This document shows positions 47,601 through 59,600 of a stretch of 64,000 bases of DNA, piece after piece. Positions within the stretch are counted from its first letter, which is position 1. Each line of letters begins with the position of its first letter. A program made the translations under genes and the position numbers. The notes under the pieces were generated by a model that ran no database searches, had not been told where the DNA came from, and saw only the letters and a program-made list of their open reading frames with translations. This DNA is from Zonotrichia leucophrys gambelii (taxonomy: Eukaryota > Chordata > Aves > Passeriformes > Passerellidae). Location of the stretch: contig NC_088179.1 of NCBI RefSeq assembly GCF_028769735.1, positions 1,240,001 through 1,304,000 of the forward strand, written 5' to 3'.

Positions 47601-50600
47601 TGCTTCCATGCATTGCAAAAAAGCACAAGAAATTTGTTTGTACTGATCTTGCTACTTGCAGCTGTGATTGTTAGAGTCATCCACACTGCTTTGTATAATC
47701 CAGAGACAATGGGCTGTATCTGCTGTTATGATGCCTAATCTCATTACTGTCATGGATTAATTAGATGCCTAATTCTCTCCTCTCATTATTTGAAACACAG
47801 TGAGTAGAACTGGGGGATAGGGGGTGGGTTTAATCTTGTTTACCTTCAAACCTGTACTTTCAGTTTAATGTATAACCCATACTATACATAAGGCATAGCT
47901 TGATAGACGCATTTTGTATACATATTAAATGTGTCAGAGCAGTAGTTTTCAGCCTGTGCTCTGGCTCATGCATACTATATTCTTACTCCTTGATTTATGG
48001 ACTACTAGCTTTAAAAGCCAACTAAAAAATTGAAAGTTAGGCATTAGATGTCTCATAGGAAATGACTGGCTGGCAATCCAGGGATTTTTACCTTCTCAAG
48101 GATATGCATTTCCATAGAAAAAAAAATTGGGTTTGTAAAGACCAGAAATACTTAAAAGAATGATACAAGATCATTTTGATGAACCCAAGCCCTAAGATTG
48201 TCTGAATAAAATATTCAAAATAATTAAAATGTTATGTGATGCAGCCTCTTACCTCTGACCAGCAGTTGTGAAAGGGATCATATGCTTCCATGCTGTTGAT
48301 TCTCTGCATGCCATCAAAGCCCCCAATGACATAGACTTTGCCACCCAACACTGCCATTTTGTGTCTCCAGCGCCCAATGTTGAGATATTCAATTTGTATC
48401 CATTTGTTGATGGAGGCATTGTATTTCCAGACATCATGCTTTGTTTCTTTGCCACCTGTAGTGTACATGACATAGGTAAATATAGCATAGCTTGTATTTA
48501 CTTCAAAACTCCAATAGGCTTAAAATTGTGTTCTCTCATTTTTCTTACATGGAAAGTAAATCCTTATTACTTATTGTTAACTGGTCCTGTTACAACAGAA
48601 GAAAATTTCTGCATTTAGAAATTTATAAGTTTAATAAATAAGTTATAAGAAATTATAAGTTTACTTAATAGTGAAGGAAATGGAACAATTTCTGCAGCCA
48701 AATATTCAGTGAAGATAAATCACTGTTCCTCACTTTACCAGACCACAACCACTTTCATTTCAATACTGAGTGCATGACCAACCACACAGCAAGGTGACAT
48801 GCAGGAGATTTTTGTGAACACCAGGGCTTTGCAGAACTGCTGCAAAGGGACAAACAAACAAAGGTGATTTAAGTAAGCTAGTGGAGGATGCTGCAGCTGG
48901 TAGTGCCAAATCCCTTGAAGACAGGCATGCACTGGAAAACTGCCAGGTTGTGCAGGGCAGATCCAGCCAGCCCTGTGGTTTGCATCATAAAGCAAAAGAC
49001 CTGACTGAACTCCTACCAACAATAGTCCTGCAGGACTTGCAAGTTTTACTGTTCAACCCTGGGACCATATGGCTGGGATCTCATTTTTGTGCCTCTCCTT
49101 CTGGTCTCTTTCTCTACAGACTTGGGTGAGCTTCATATTTATAGCTTGAAGATCAAAACTGGACCCTGCAAACTCATTCTAGAGCTCACCTGCAAGTGGA
49201 TCTTTGCTTGTGCTAAAGCAGAGAGCAGTGTTTTAAACAGGAGCTGTTGTTTGCCTACAGTCTCTGGTGTAACTGTAATACAAACAGATCTAGTTAAGCC
49301 TGAAACCACATTTACAGACTGAGTAGCTTATTCCATCATCTGCAACCTGATTAAACATTTGCTTCACTGGTGAATATACTGAAAAGAGAATTCATATTCC
49401 ATTGAGAAAATGTCTGCCTTCATTGGTATTCTGTAGTGCAGGCAGATCACTGCAAACTGATGCAGCCTATCTCTGGGCCAAACAGCAGATTGAATGGGAG
49501 ATAATTAGCATGCTAGAAAGAGTCGTTTGTAGTGCTTTTGTCCCAGTATTTTTCACATATATGTGGCGAATTTTATTTGCACTCAAATAGCTGAAGTGGC
49601 CAAAGGGGCTGAATGCAGCATTCATGGCTACAATGGGGCTGAGAGACTGCAGGTGTTCCCTTTACTCTCCCTTGAAATTTCCCTTTGACTTGAGCTTGTG
49701 CTTTCCTCCTCAGGCTGAAACTCATATAGTAACTTCAGCTGGACCAGTGGGTGAATTTGCTGCACATCAGGGGACAGGGAGAGATTTTTGGCGGTTTACT
49801 TTGTTTCTGTTTTTCCTCTGGACAACAATTCTTTCTAATTTCAAGAGAAATTGTACCTAACTTAGTAAACACATCAGAATGGTGAATGATAATTTATGTC
49901 ATTTTTAGTTATGCTGCAAATGTAGTGTTTCAGGCCATCCAGTCAAAGCATTGAAACTCTTTTGGGGAAATCATGATCTAACAGTAGTCATAATCTTGTG
50001 CAAAGGACTTTCCTATTTTTGAGATGCTCAAGGAGCAGGGAAGACTCCAGACTGTACCAAGATATGGAGGGAAATGAGCACATGGAAGGGGAGATGAAGT
50101 TAGGAAAAATGAAAGTCAAGTTAGAGCAGAAGCAAATTAGAGGAGCTAAAGAAAGAAAACAAAAGTAGAAGGACATGCAGGAGGAAGTAGCTGTTTAATC
50201 AGGATTGAGACACTAATAACTGGTTTAGCTGAGAAAAACGTGCAAATGGCTTTGGTCCACTCAGCCTTTTATTTGTGTGCAAAGGGCAAAAAGGTGAAAG
50301 GCAATGAGGGAATGGAGAGAGGGACTCAGAGATACCAAAGTAAGCAGAGAAGGAAGAGAGAGAAGGTGTGAGAATGGAAGCAAAGGGAAAGCCAGCTTAG
50401 ACTCACCACAGCAGGGAATGTGTTAGCCTGGCCTGGAGGTAGCCTGGATAGAACATAAAATAAAAGTGGAGAAGAGACATTGGAAAAGATGTCAGGAATA
50501 AAAGAATGCAATAAGCCTTGAGAAGGAGGGAAGAGCTACAAATTGAAGGCAAATGGAAAAAAGACCTCTCAACTCAAGGGTGTGAAGGTGAGGGAATATT

Positions 50601-53600
50601 CCCTAGCTGGAATGTTTGACTTAGGTTTCTCTGTACAGCTACCTTTAAAAAGAGGGACCAATGCCAGAAACTCTCTATGGTGGACTGAAAGGAAAAACCT
50701 TCTTTATTTGCAGTTATGGAAACAATAATCTATTTCTTATTGCAGGGTAAAGCTTTAATAAATGTTAAATTGGAATGAAGTATCAAAAATATGAGGATTC
50801 CCAAAAGAAAGAATGCAATGGAAGATATTTGAATAAAGGCAGTGGACCACTATTCACACTTAAGAAAAGCATTCACACTTTGGCCCACTCTCCTCCTTTC
50901 TACTCTTCTGCTTCGATGGAGTATAGAATCTGGTGGGCAGTTTTGCAGAAAGGAAGTATTCTACCAATGAATGCCCTGCTCTGTGTCATGGCCTGTAATG
51001 CCACAGTGATGAAAAGCTTGCTGTCACTTTTCCTCTGGAAGCAGAACAAGATCATCCGACTTATTTTTTGACAGACCATCAAAGGCAGCTGTCAAACTGG
51101 TTAACAAGCTTGATTTTAACATTTTGATTGTCAGAGTAAAATCTCTGTAGCTCTGGGATCAAACCCCTGTGTGGAGCCCAACTGTATTTGTGTGGGAAGT
51201 TAAACACATCTCCTGAAGCTCTTGGGATGGTGATCAGCTCATGAGTTGTCCAGACCCACCCTGGGTGTCTGGAACATGGGATTTCATCTGGCTTTGACAG
51301 TTTATACTGCCAAGTTAATAACTGTGGGTGGGCAGGTCTAGAGTCCTCTGCGATGGCAGCTTTCAGGGGGCAGCCAATCATCAGTGACAGTTCCCTGCAG
51401 GTTCTTGACTGACTTTTGCAGAATGACTCAGATTCTGGAAGAGTTTTGCTAATGCATGTGGAGCTTCAAATGAACTTGTCACGAGGAGATGCTGAAATGA
51501 TTTGTCATTTCATGTTTGGTAAACTGTTCCCAAGAACCTTCCTGTGACCTTGTCCCTGTTTAGGGTGCTGCCCACATGTACCTATGCATATAGATCTGTG
51601 TTGTTTGAAAAAGAATCCTGTGCTCAAATCAGAGCTAGGCAGTGTTCTTACACATCCAGTCCACTCTGGAGCATGTCCAAAGCCAAAACATTAAAATACC
51701 TGCAGTGCCTAATTTTTCTAAAACTGCCTCAAGCATGGTCTTGATAAAAGCTGAAAATAATCATGAGAACACTTTGCTCCCCCCTTGCACTCCCAGTCAA
51801 TGTCCTGTTCCTTACCTGATATGTAGACTTCATTTTTCAGAGTTATGCATGCAAACTCCACCCATTTTTTATTCTCATTCTCTGGCTCCTGCTCTGTGAT
51901 TGGTAATTTTGCTACTTCCAGACGGCTTCGCCTCAAAGGATCCAGGCAAGTCACTTCTGCTACAAACTTCTCATCTTTTGTACAGCCCCCTATGATCATA
52001 AACACCTCAGACTGGAACTCGTGCATCCTGGGCTTGGTCCTTTCTGTAATGATCTAAATGCAAGTGAGACAGAGTGAGTACACAGGGCACTTGCACCTAC
52101 AATTACAGAAAGGCCAAGAGACCTTTTCTTTGATTACCTGTTTTTGAAATCACAGCAGGCTTACATCAACTGAACCAATCAGCCAATGCTTTCTAAGTTG
52201 AAAGCCTGAAAAGCATCCTAGAAGCATTCAGTAGAGGTTGCTGTGTCCTTCTTTCAGCAGGATTTTTCCAACTCTGAACTTAGTTGCTTTTGCCTACCTA
52301 CTTGGATCCTTTCCTTTTAGGAATTACCAGGTTGGCACCAAGAGCTATGCAGGTGAGCAGTAGTGACAAGGCTGGGTGCACGTCAGGTGCTGAAAAGGAC
52401 AGGTTTTATTTGGGTTGGCAGAGTGAGGGCAGGGTAGGGGGGCCCCAAGGTTTGTGTATGCCTTGGGGAGCTCAGAGAGAGCAAGAGTGCAGTTAGTGCT
52501 AGCAGAAAATAAGTGCTCTCAATTATTTGTCCTGAAGAGATATGTTAGTGTCAGAACAATAACAATTCTCTGCTGTGGAGGGGTTATTTTTATTTGTTTC
52601 TTTGTGTATAAGCTCTTACCTCAAGCCAAAATTAGAAGACTTATTTAAAGCCAGCACCAGGCTCTGAAATGTGCTTAGCTCTAATTTACTGCTTGTTGGC
52701 TCAGTTTATTGGCCAGGTCTTTGTTTCAGGGACACTGGAGAAGTTCTTTGCCAGGTGATGCTCACCAGGAGCAAGGGGTGCTTGGAAACTTGTGTTCTCC
52801 TTGGAGGAAATGCTTGCAAACAAGACCCACAGGTTAAATATGTGTCCGGAGGCAACTTGCTTAAAGTTTTACCTCTCTTTCTGCTTTTACCATGTTTCTA
52901 TAAATCAGTATCATTTATCCATATTAGAAGATATTATCTACACAGACAGGAATCTTGCATTTTGACCATGTCCAGAAAATGAATTGCACATTTTTATAGA
53001 ACGTGAGTCCCGGAACTTGCCAGCTTCCAGGACTGTGTTTGAACCTGCCTGCCACCAGTGCCAGGCGTCAGCCGCGGGGAGGGCAGCTGGCAGGCAGCCT
53101 CCCGCGGCTGTGCCTTTGAAGATGGGTGTAATTAATGGTGTGCAGCCCGGGGCAACACTCCTTCATCTGCCCGCATGCACCTGACAGCGCTGCTCCGTGG
53201 GACAGGCTTGCTCTGGGAGCTCCCTCGGACTGGCCGGCACTGCCCCAGCTCGCCGAGCAGGGTCTCACACGGTCACCAGCACAAGGAGCGCTTGGGCTGC
53301 CCCCCTGCCCTGTGACACAGGTGACACAGGTGACACAGCCGCCTGAGCGATGGGCCCACAACGCCCTCCTGCCCTCCTGGGACTCCACTGAGGAGGGACA
53401 CGTTTCCTCACTCCTGTTGTGCAATCTGACCTCTGGGTTGCTCTCCCCTCTCCCCCATATCTTGGCCAAGGAGATGTGAGTGATACCCAGCCTTCCAAAG
53501 GCAGTGGAAGAACCTGAGATCCACCGCAGCCTGCACTGAGCAGGCAGGACAGGACTCGATGGGGTGTCAGGATTAATGTGTCTCCTTGGGTGCAGGGACC

Positions 53601-56600
53601 TCTGCAAGTGGCGGATGGGCAGCCTCTCCTCTGCAAAGACACTGTCTTCTGCACAGGAGGGAGAATATTTCCTTTATGAAACATTTTCCCCATAAGTAAC
53701 AGGGGAAGATGTTACATATTCACACTTGAAAGAGTCATTACAGATTGTGGCATGGTTTGGTGGGGAAATTATTCGTCTTTTCTTAGGCTTGAAGTAATAG
53801 CTGAGAGGGTGAGGTGTCAGGGCTAGCACCATTTGCTTTTTACTAGGGAAGCTACCTAGGGTCTTCATTTAGCAAGAGTGTGTCTGAAGGGTCAAGCTCA
53901 GATGTTCATAAAAAGGAAGCTGTGCACTTTGTTTTAAAACAAACAACCCACCAGAATCTTCTCAGACAGCAGGATAAATTCTGAGGCCCATTTTGACTTT
54001 TCAGTAGCGCCAGTTAGTGGAAATTCAGTGTGATTACCTTTTTCTGCCCCATGGCGCTGCTCCTTTCAAATCAATTTTTGAGCTGAAGCATGAGACATTT
54101 ACAAAGAGTGGCTAATACCTTCCTGTTTGACTCACCTCATTGCCTGACAGATGGTACATTCTTGCTTCTTGGAGCAAAGGAAAGACATCTGGACACTGTC
54201 TAATGAGTTGATCAGCTTCAACAGTCTCTACAAAGTACCAAGGGTCCAAGAGGGGCAGCCGGACGTTCTCCAGCACGTCGGGCAGGAGGGAAAACCGCTC
54301 GGACTCCTTGTAACGGACCCAGCTCATCACGGTTTCGAACACCTGCGCCTCCTCCGTGACGCAGAGCTCGTCGCTCTTCAGCGTGCTGCACAGGATGTCT
54401 GCCGGCAGCTCCAGGAACTCCTCGTAGTTCAGGACCTGGGTGAAGTTCTGGATGATGTAGTTCTGTACCTGCTGCTTGAGGCTGTGCAGGGCGTGGGCAT
54501 CAGCCAGCCTCAGGATGCCAACGCAGTTCTCTGGCTGCAGGGCTTCGGTGAGAAAACTGGCACAAGCATCTACCATGCGCAGGAACTGTGGGCACAAAAA
54601 ACTTCTATAAGCACTGAAGGGTTAATGAAAACTGTCACAGGGGAGCTATGGAGCAACCAGCTATCCCAATACAGCAAAGAGCTGGGGGAGACAGGAATTG
54701 GATCATCTGAGCACAGGTATCTCCCAAGATCTGCAGTTTGAAATAAGAATTTCTTCCTCCCACTGCTTTTATTCCCTCTGCATCCAATTGTTCCTTTCCC
54801 CTCTTGCAGGGTACAGAAGACCTGTGACAGTCATGAATTTTCTTTATTTCACAAAAGTTTCCTACTCTTCCCTTTTCCTCCATGAGATCTCCAAGCACTG
54901 GCAATCATGGAGTTACAAAGCACAAATAAGGACCCCAGGCATTCAGTTTGCTTCCCCTACTTCATCTTGCATGTCAGCTCAGACCAACTAGAACAGTCTG
55001 GTTTTAGAGTGAAGGCACTGGCAATCATGGAGTTACAAAGGATCCCAGGCATCCAGTTTGCTTCCCCTACTTCATCTTGCACGTTAGCTCAGACCAGCCA
55101 GAACAGAGCCTGGGTTTAGAGTGAAGGCGGCTCCACTGTCTGCATTTATGTTCCCACCATCCAAACTCCAAATGCATCTTGTGAGAGCAGTGGGAAATGA
55201 GTGCTGAGGTCTGGGAGGTTTGGAGTGTGCTGCCCCAGAAGGAATGGGCAGCAGTCCTAGCCTGGGATGAGTGGCAGGAAGAGATTGACCATCAGCAATT
55301 CCTTTGAGATTCCTAACAGACAGGAGTTTCTGGTAAGAATCTGTTGTGGGGGAGGCCTTCAGAGGGTCTAGTGACCTTTGTCATCACCATTGGCTGAAAA
55401 AAATATTGATATGCATTTTACACACAGAGTCTCCTTAATCAGAGAACTGGCTGTGTTTGCATTCAATAAGGCATCACAACACTGTCATGAATTTCCTTGG
55501 CAAAATAACCCCACCTGAGGTCCCAAATGCACATATTCTGGGCCACAGGTGCCTGCAGGGTATTCCTAAAAACTCTGATCTGAGCTGGATTGCTGCTGAT
55601 TATTCAGGAATTGAGAACCAGTTTTGGGTAGAACTGATCAGTTACAGTGCTTCATCCTAATGGATTTCCCATCACCTCTGTAATTTCAGGCACAAATACT
55701 GCCACTGAACAATGCAATAATGCTGTGTGCAGAAATCAAAGCTGTCAATTTTGAACCCCAGGAAAATATTGGAAAGGGTCTATATTTTATTTATGTTGGT
55801 TTAAATTAAAAAAAAAAAAAGAACCAAACTTTAGAGCTTTCTGCAATCATTCAGTGTCTCCCCTCACACAAAATTTGTGGCATTGTGCAGAATACTTAAA
55901 TCATGTATTTCTTTCTGAAAGATACTTCTGAAGTAGAAGGTGGTGAATTTACAGGTGTTAATAAAAAAGTTACAAATATATTGGAAAGTACAATCTTAAT
56001 TTGTAGTAATACTTTTCATTAGCTAGAGTTGGTTTGAGACTGGTTGGTTGATGGGTCAGAGCTAATGTTGTGCATTTCCATCTGTGCTTTTTGGGTTGTT
56101 TTTCCATCCAGTGTCAGCAAGTAAACCATTTTAACTCATGTTTTCTCACTGGGGAAGGTTGTGCAATAGTAATTGAGGGGCAAAGAGGAAGCGAAACAGT
56201 TTTAAACACTGTAGTATGTAGATTTGTTTCAGTAATTAGGGTAGAATCTTCCAGACTCGTCGGTGTCGTGTTGACATATTTAGACTGTTTATCAGAGCTG
56301 AGCGATCGCAGACGCTGTGTACAGACTGCCTGGTTCCTGTTTTACATTTAGATGTGGTCAAAAGTTTAGAGAAATGCAACTGACTGATGAACGAGGCTAT
56401 GTGAGGTCTCAGAATGTGTGGCCACCACTGACATTAATTGTGATAAAAATCTATCTGTGGCCCATGGTGGCATGGTGGCACAGCTCATTGGCACCGTGGC
56501 AACTGCCATATTCCCCTTGCCTGCTCTCAGGGCTAGCACAAGGCAAGCACTCTGAACTCACCAGGACATTTCCTTGAGGATCTGAAAGGACTTTGCCACC

Positions 56601-59600
56601 AGGTAGGCTTCAGACCTGAGGCAGGTTAAGCATCAGCCTTATTAAGCTTATTAAGCATAAGCATTCAAAGTTGTCAGTAATGAGACACATAAAACCCCAA
56701 ACCTAGCATTTGCCAAGGTCATTCATCGAGTCATCTGTGAGTCTGGGAAGAGACCCCGAAACAACGTTCTCACAGCCTGCAGCAAACCTCGGTAGAGTTC
56801 TCTAATTATTTACACATGGCTCATTAAGAGCGGTGCTGAGGAGGTGAAGGGAGGTGCACGGTGCTCTCACGGCCAGCAGGCCCCACTCCCTCACTGCGGG
56901 GCTGTTTGTGGCCAGGCAAATGCAGAACTGCGAGGTGTGGGTGTGAGAAACAGCCCTGCTGAGGGCTCCACCGGAGAGCCTGCGCTGCTTGGGAGCGAAT
57001 CAAGGCAGGACTTTCCCTGGTTCTGCTCCTCATCTCTGTGCTGCACTGACTCCCCACCACTGCCTTCATTTAGACACTAAATTCCCCCCAAAACTCCCCC
57101 AAAACTTGCTGGCATATGTCAGTCAGTCCCAGGAGAGCAGGTGGCTGACTCAAGAGAGCATCAGAAGGAAGACAACCCTGAGCCTCTGCTCCATCTGCTC
57201 TGATTATCCTGGCAGAGCTCTGAATTTTTTGTTTGTCCACTGTGAGTACCCCTCCTAATGCCAATCCAGGCACTTTAAAAGCCCTGTTCCCTGAGAACAG
57301 TTTCTTCAATAAGTTAGTCCTTCTCCTAATACCCATTTGAATCCAGGTTCTCACTAGCTAGAAACATCCCATACGCTTACTTGGCCACCAGTTGGCTTTC
57401 ACTCTGACTAGTAAAATTTGTTCTCCCCATATGAGTCTTTGCTTGTTTTCGATTCAATGGTGGAGTGTAAGCAGTGCCAGCAGGCCTGCCTCCAGCTAGA
57501 GCCCCCAGAAAGGGAAGGGATTGGGGACTGAAAGATCTCTCATTCACAATCCCTGTCTGTATGCAGCGCACTGTGGGGCCGGATCCTGTACCCTGCAGCT
57601 GGTGACCCTCGGCTGTGGCTGCAGGGACAGGTCCTGTCCCAGCTCAGCGGTGACACCTGCGACCCGGGGGACCCTGGCCACCAGAGCCAGCCGAGGGCCA
57701 CAGCCCGCCTCAGGGCTGCTCCCCGGGGAATGGAGCCGATCTGAGCCCGCTAGAGCCAGCTGAGGGGCACAGACCCCTGCAGGGCCGCTCCTGGGTATTG
57801 GAGGCGATCTGAGCCCCGGCCAGAGCCACCCGAGGGCCACAGACCCCTGCAGCGCTGTTCCTGGGGGAATGGAGGCGATCTGAGCCCGCCAGAGCCAGCT
57901 GAAGGGCACAGACCCCTGCAGGGCTGTTCCTGGGGGAACGGAGGCGATCTGAGCCCCGGCCAGAGCCGGCTGAGGGGTACAGACCCCTGCAGGGCTGTTC
58001 CTGGGGGAATGGAGGCGATCTGAGCCCCGGCCACAGCCGGCTGAGGGGTACAGACCCCTGCAGGGCTGTTCCTGGGGAATGGAGGCGATCTGAGCCCGCC
58101 GGCCCCTCTCCTACCGGAGCTGCCCCGAAGGCCTTTGGTAGCAAACGGTGCCCTCTGTCCAGCACGGCCTGCAGCCGGCGCCCTGGCTCTGCCCTGCCCA
58201 GGGCGTCAGGATGGCTGTCAGGTATTGGAGCCCTATTTCCCCTCGAATGTAAAGTGGATTAACCCAGGGATGAGGGGTGCTTTGGGGTCAGTCAGGCCAT
58301 CAAGGCTGGTGGTGCTTCAGCCATGGCCTGAGGGCAGAGCTGCCCTGCTCTGCTCAGAGGGGGAAGCTCGGGGCGTCCTCCACTGTTCCCACTGCACCTG
58401 GCATTTCTATGGCAGTGGGCATCACAGCCCTTGGCAATTCCATGGCAGTGTGCCCACTACAGCCTTTGGTGACAATAGTTTCTTTTCCATCTGCTCAGAA
58501 GCCTGCTTCCCTCTCACCATTTATTTCTCTGCTTCCACCAGCACAGATGATGTGGTCCCTCACCCAAACCCCGCTGAGGGAATGGGTAATACAGAGGTCC
58601 CTGGGGGGGCAGGAGCAGTGTAGGCAGGTCTGGAGGTGGTTGCTGAGTTCTGGTGAGGGAAGCAGGGCTGCCTGCCATGGCCTGGGAAGCACTGGGATCC
58701 TGACCCTTCCCAGGGTGAAAGGATGAGCAGCTCTGCAGGCAGTGTGGGTGGCAGAGGCTGCTGGGCGGGATCCAGGGTGGGCACCAACCTTGCAAGTGCA
58801 GTGGCTGGGCAGCCACCAGCCCAGACAGAGGAGGTGACTGTTGAACTTATGTTGCAACTGTGCTTTAGGTGGAAAAAATTTGTCTGGCTCGCTTGAGGGT
58901 GAGGCTTAGCTGTTCAGCTGTTCCAAACCCTTCACCTGCTTATCCCACCGTGGCAGGGATGCCTGCTCTCTCCAAACAGCCCTCCACCTCTTCCTACTGT
59001 CAGTTTTGACTGCATTTGGTCAAAACTTACTAGAAGGGAATAAAGAAAGTCATAATTAAGTAAAATTTTTTCTAAAACAGTTTCTAGAGAAAAGGAGATA
59101 AGTTACATTGGAATATCTATACTGCAATAATTTAGCTGAGAAAAGAGCCTGATCCCCACCTGGCTACAGCCTCCTGTCAGGGAGTTAAAGAGAGCAATAC
59201 GGGACCCCCTGAGGGTACCCTGTTTGGGTCCTCCTGTTTAATAAGGTCCCTTTTAAATAGGGTCCTCCTTTTCTCCAAACTGAGCACCCCCAGCTCCCTA
59301 AGCAGATCCTCACAGGACTTGTGTTCCAGAAAGCAGAGTTCCAGAACTGCAGAGCAGAATTTCCATGTAAGATTCAAGAATCTGAATTCCCTCTTGAACC
59401 ACAATGATCACAGAGCTGGGTGTTTCTTGCCTTCCCTACTGGGAAGAATGGACACACACACACATTGGCACTTGGCAGGTTGTGTTGGTTACAATTTGTT
59501 AGCAATTTGCAGCATGGTAGCAGACACTGCAATTTGGTAGACCTCACAGGTGATTTACAGGACACGTGAATGCCTCGTGGACCAAAGGCTGAGTGACACT

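Noticed and set aside
53068..53607. Minus-strand 179-codon frame in KLHL6 intron 3
   Set aside because: Overlaps other open frames in a GC-rich segment, contains the 9-bp repeat translated as TCV repeats, and has no domain.
57544..58165. Minus-strand frames of 94-151 codons with repeated ALQGSV peptides
   Set aside because: Translation of the roughly 70-bp GC-rich minisatellite inside a KLHL6 intron; unit lengths drift and several frames are open at once.
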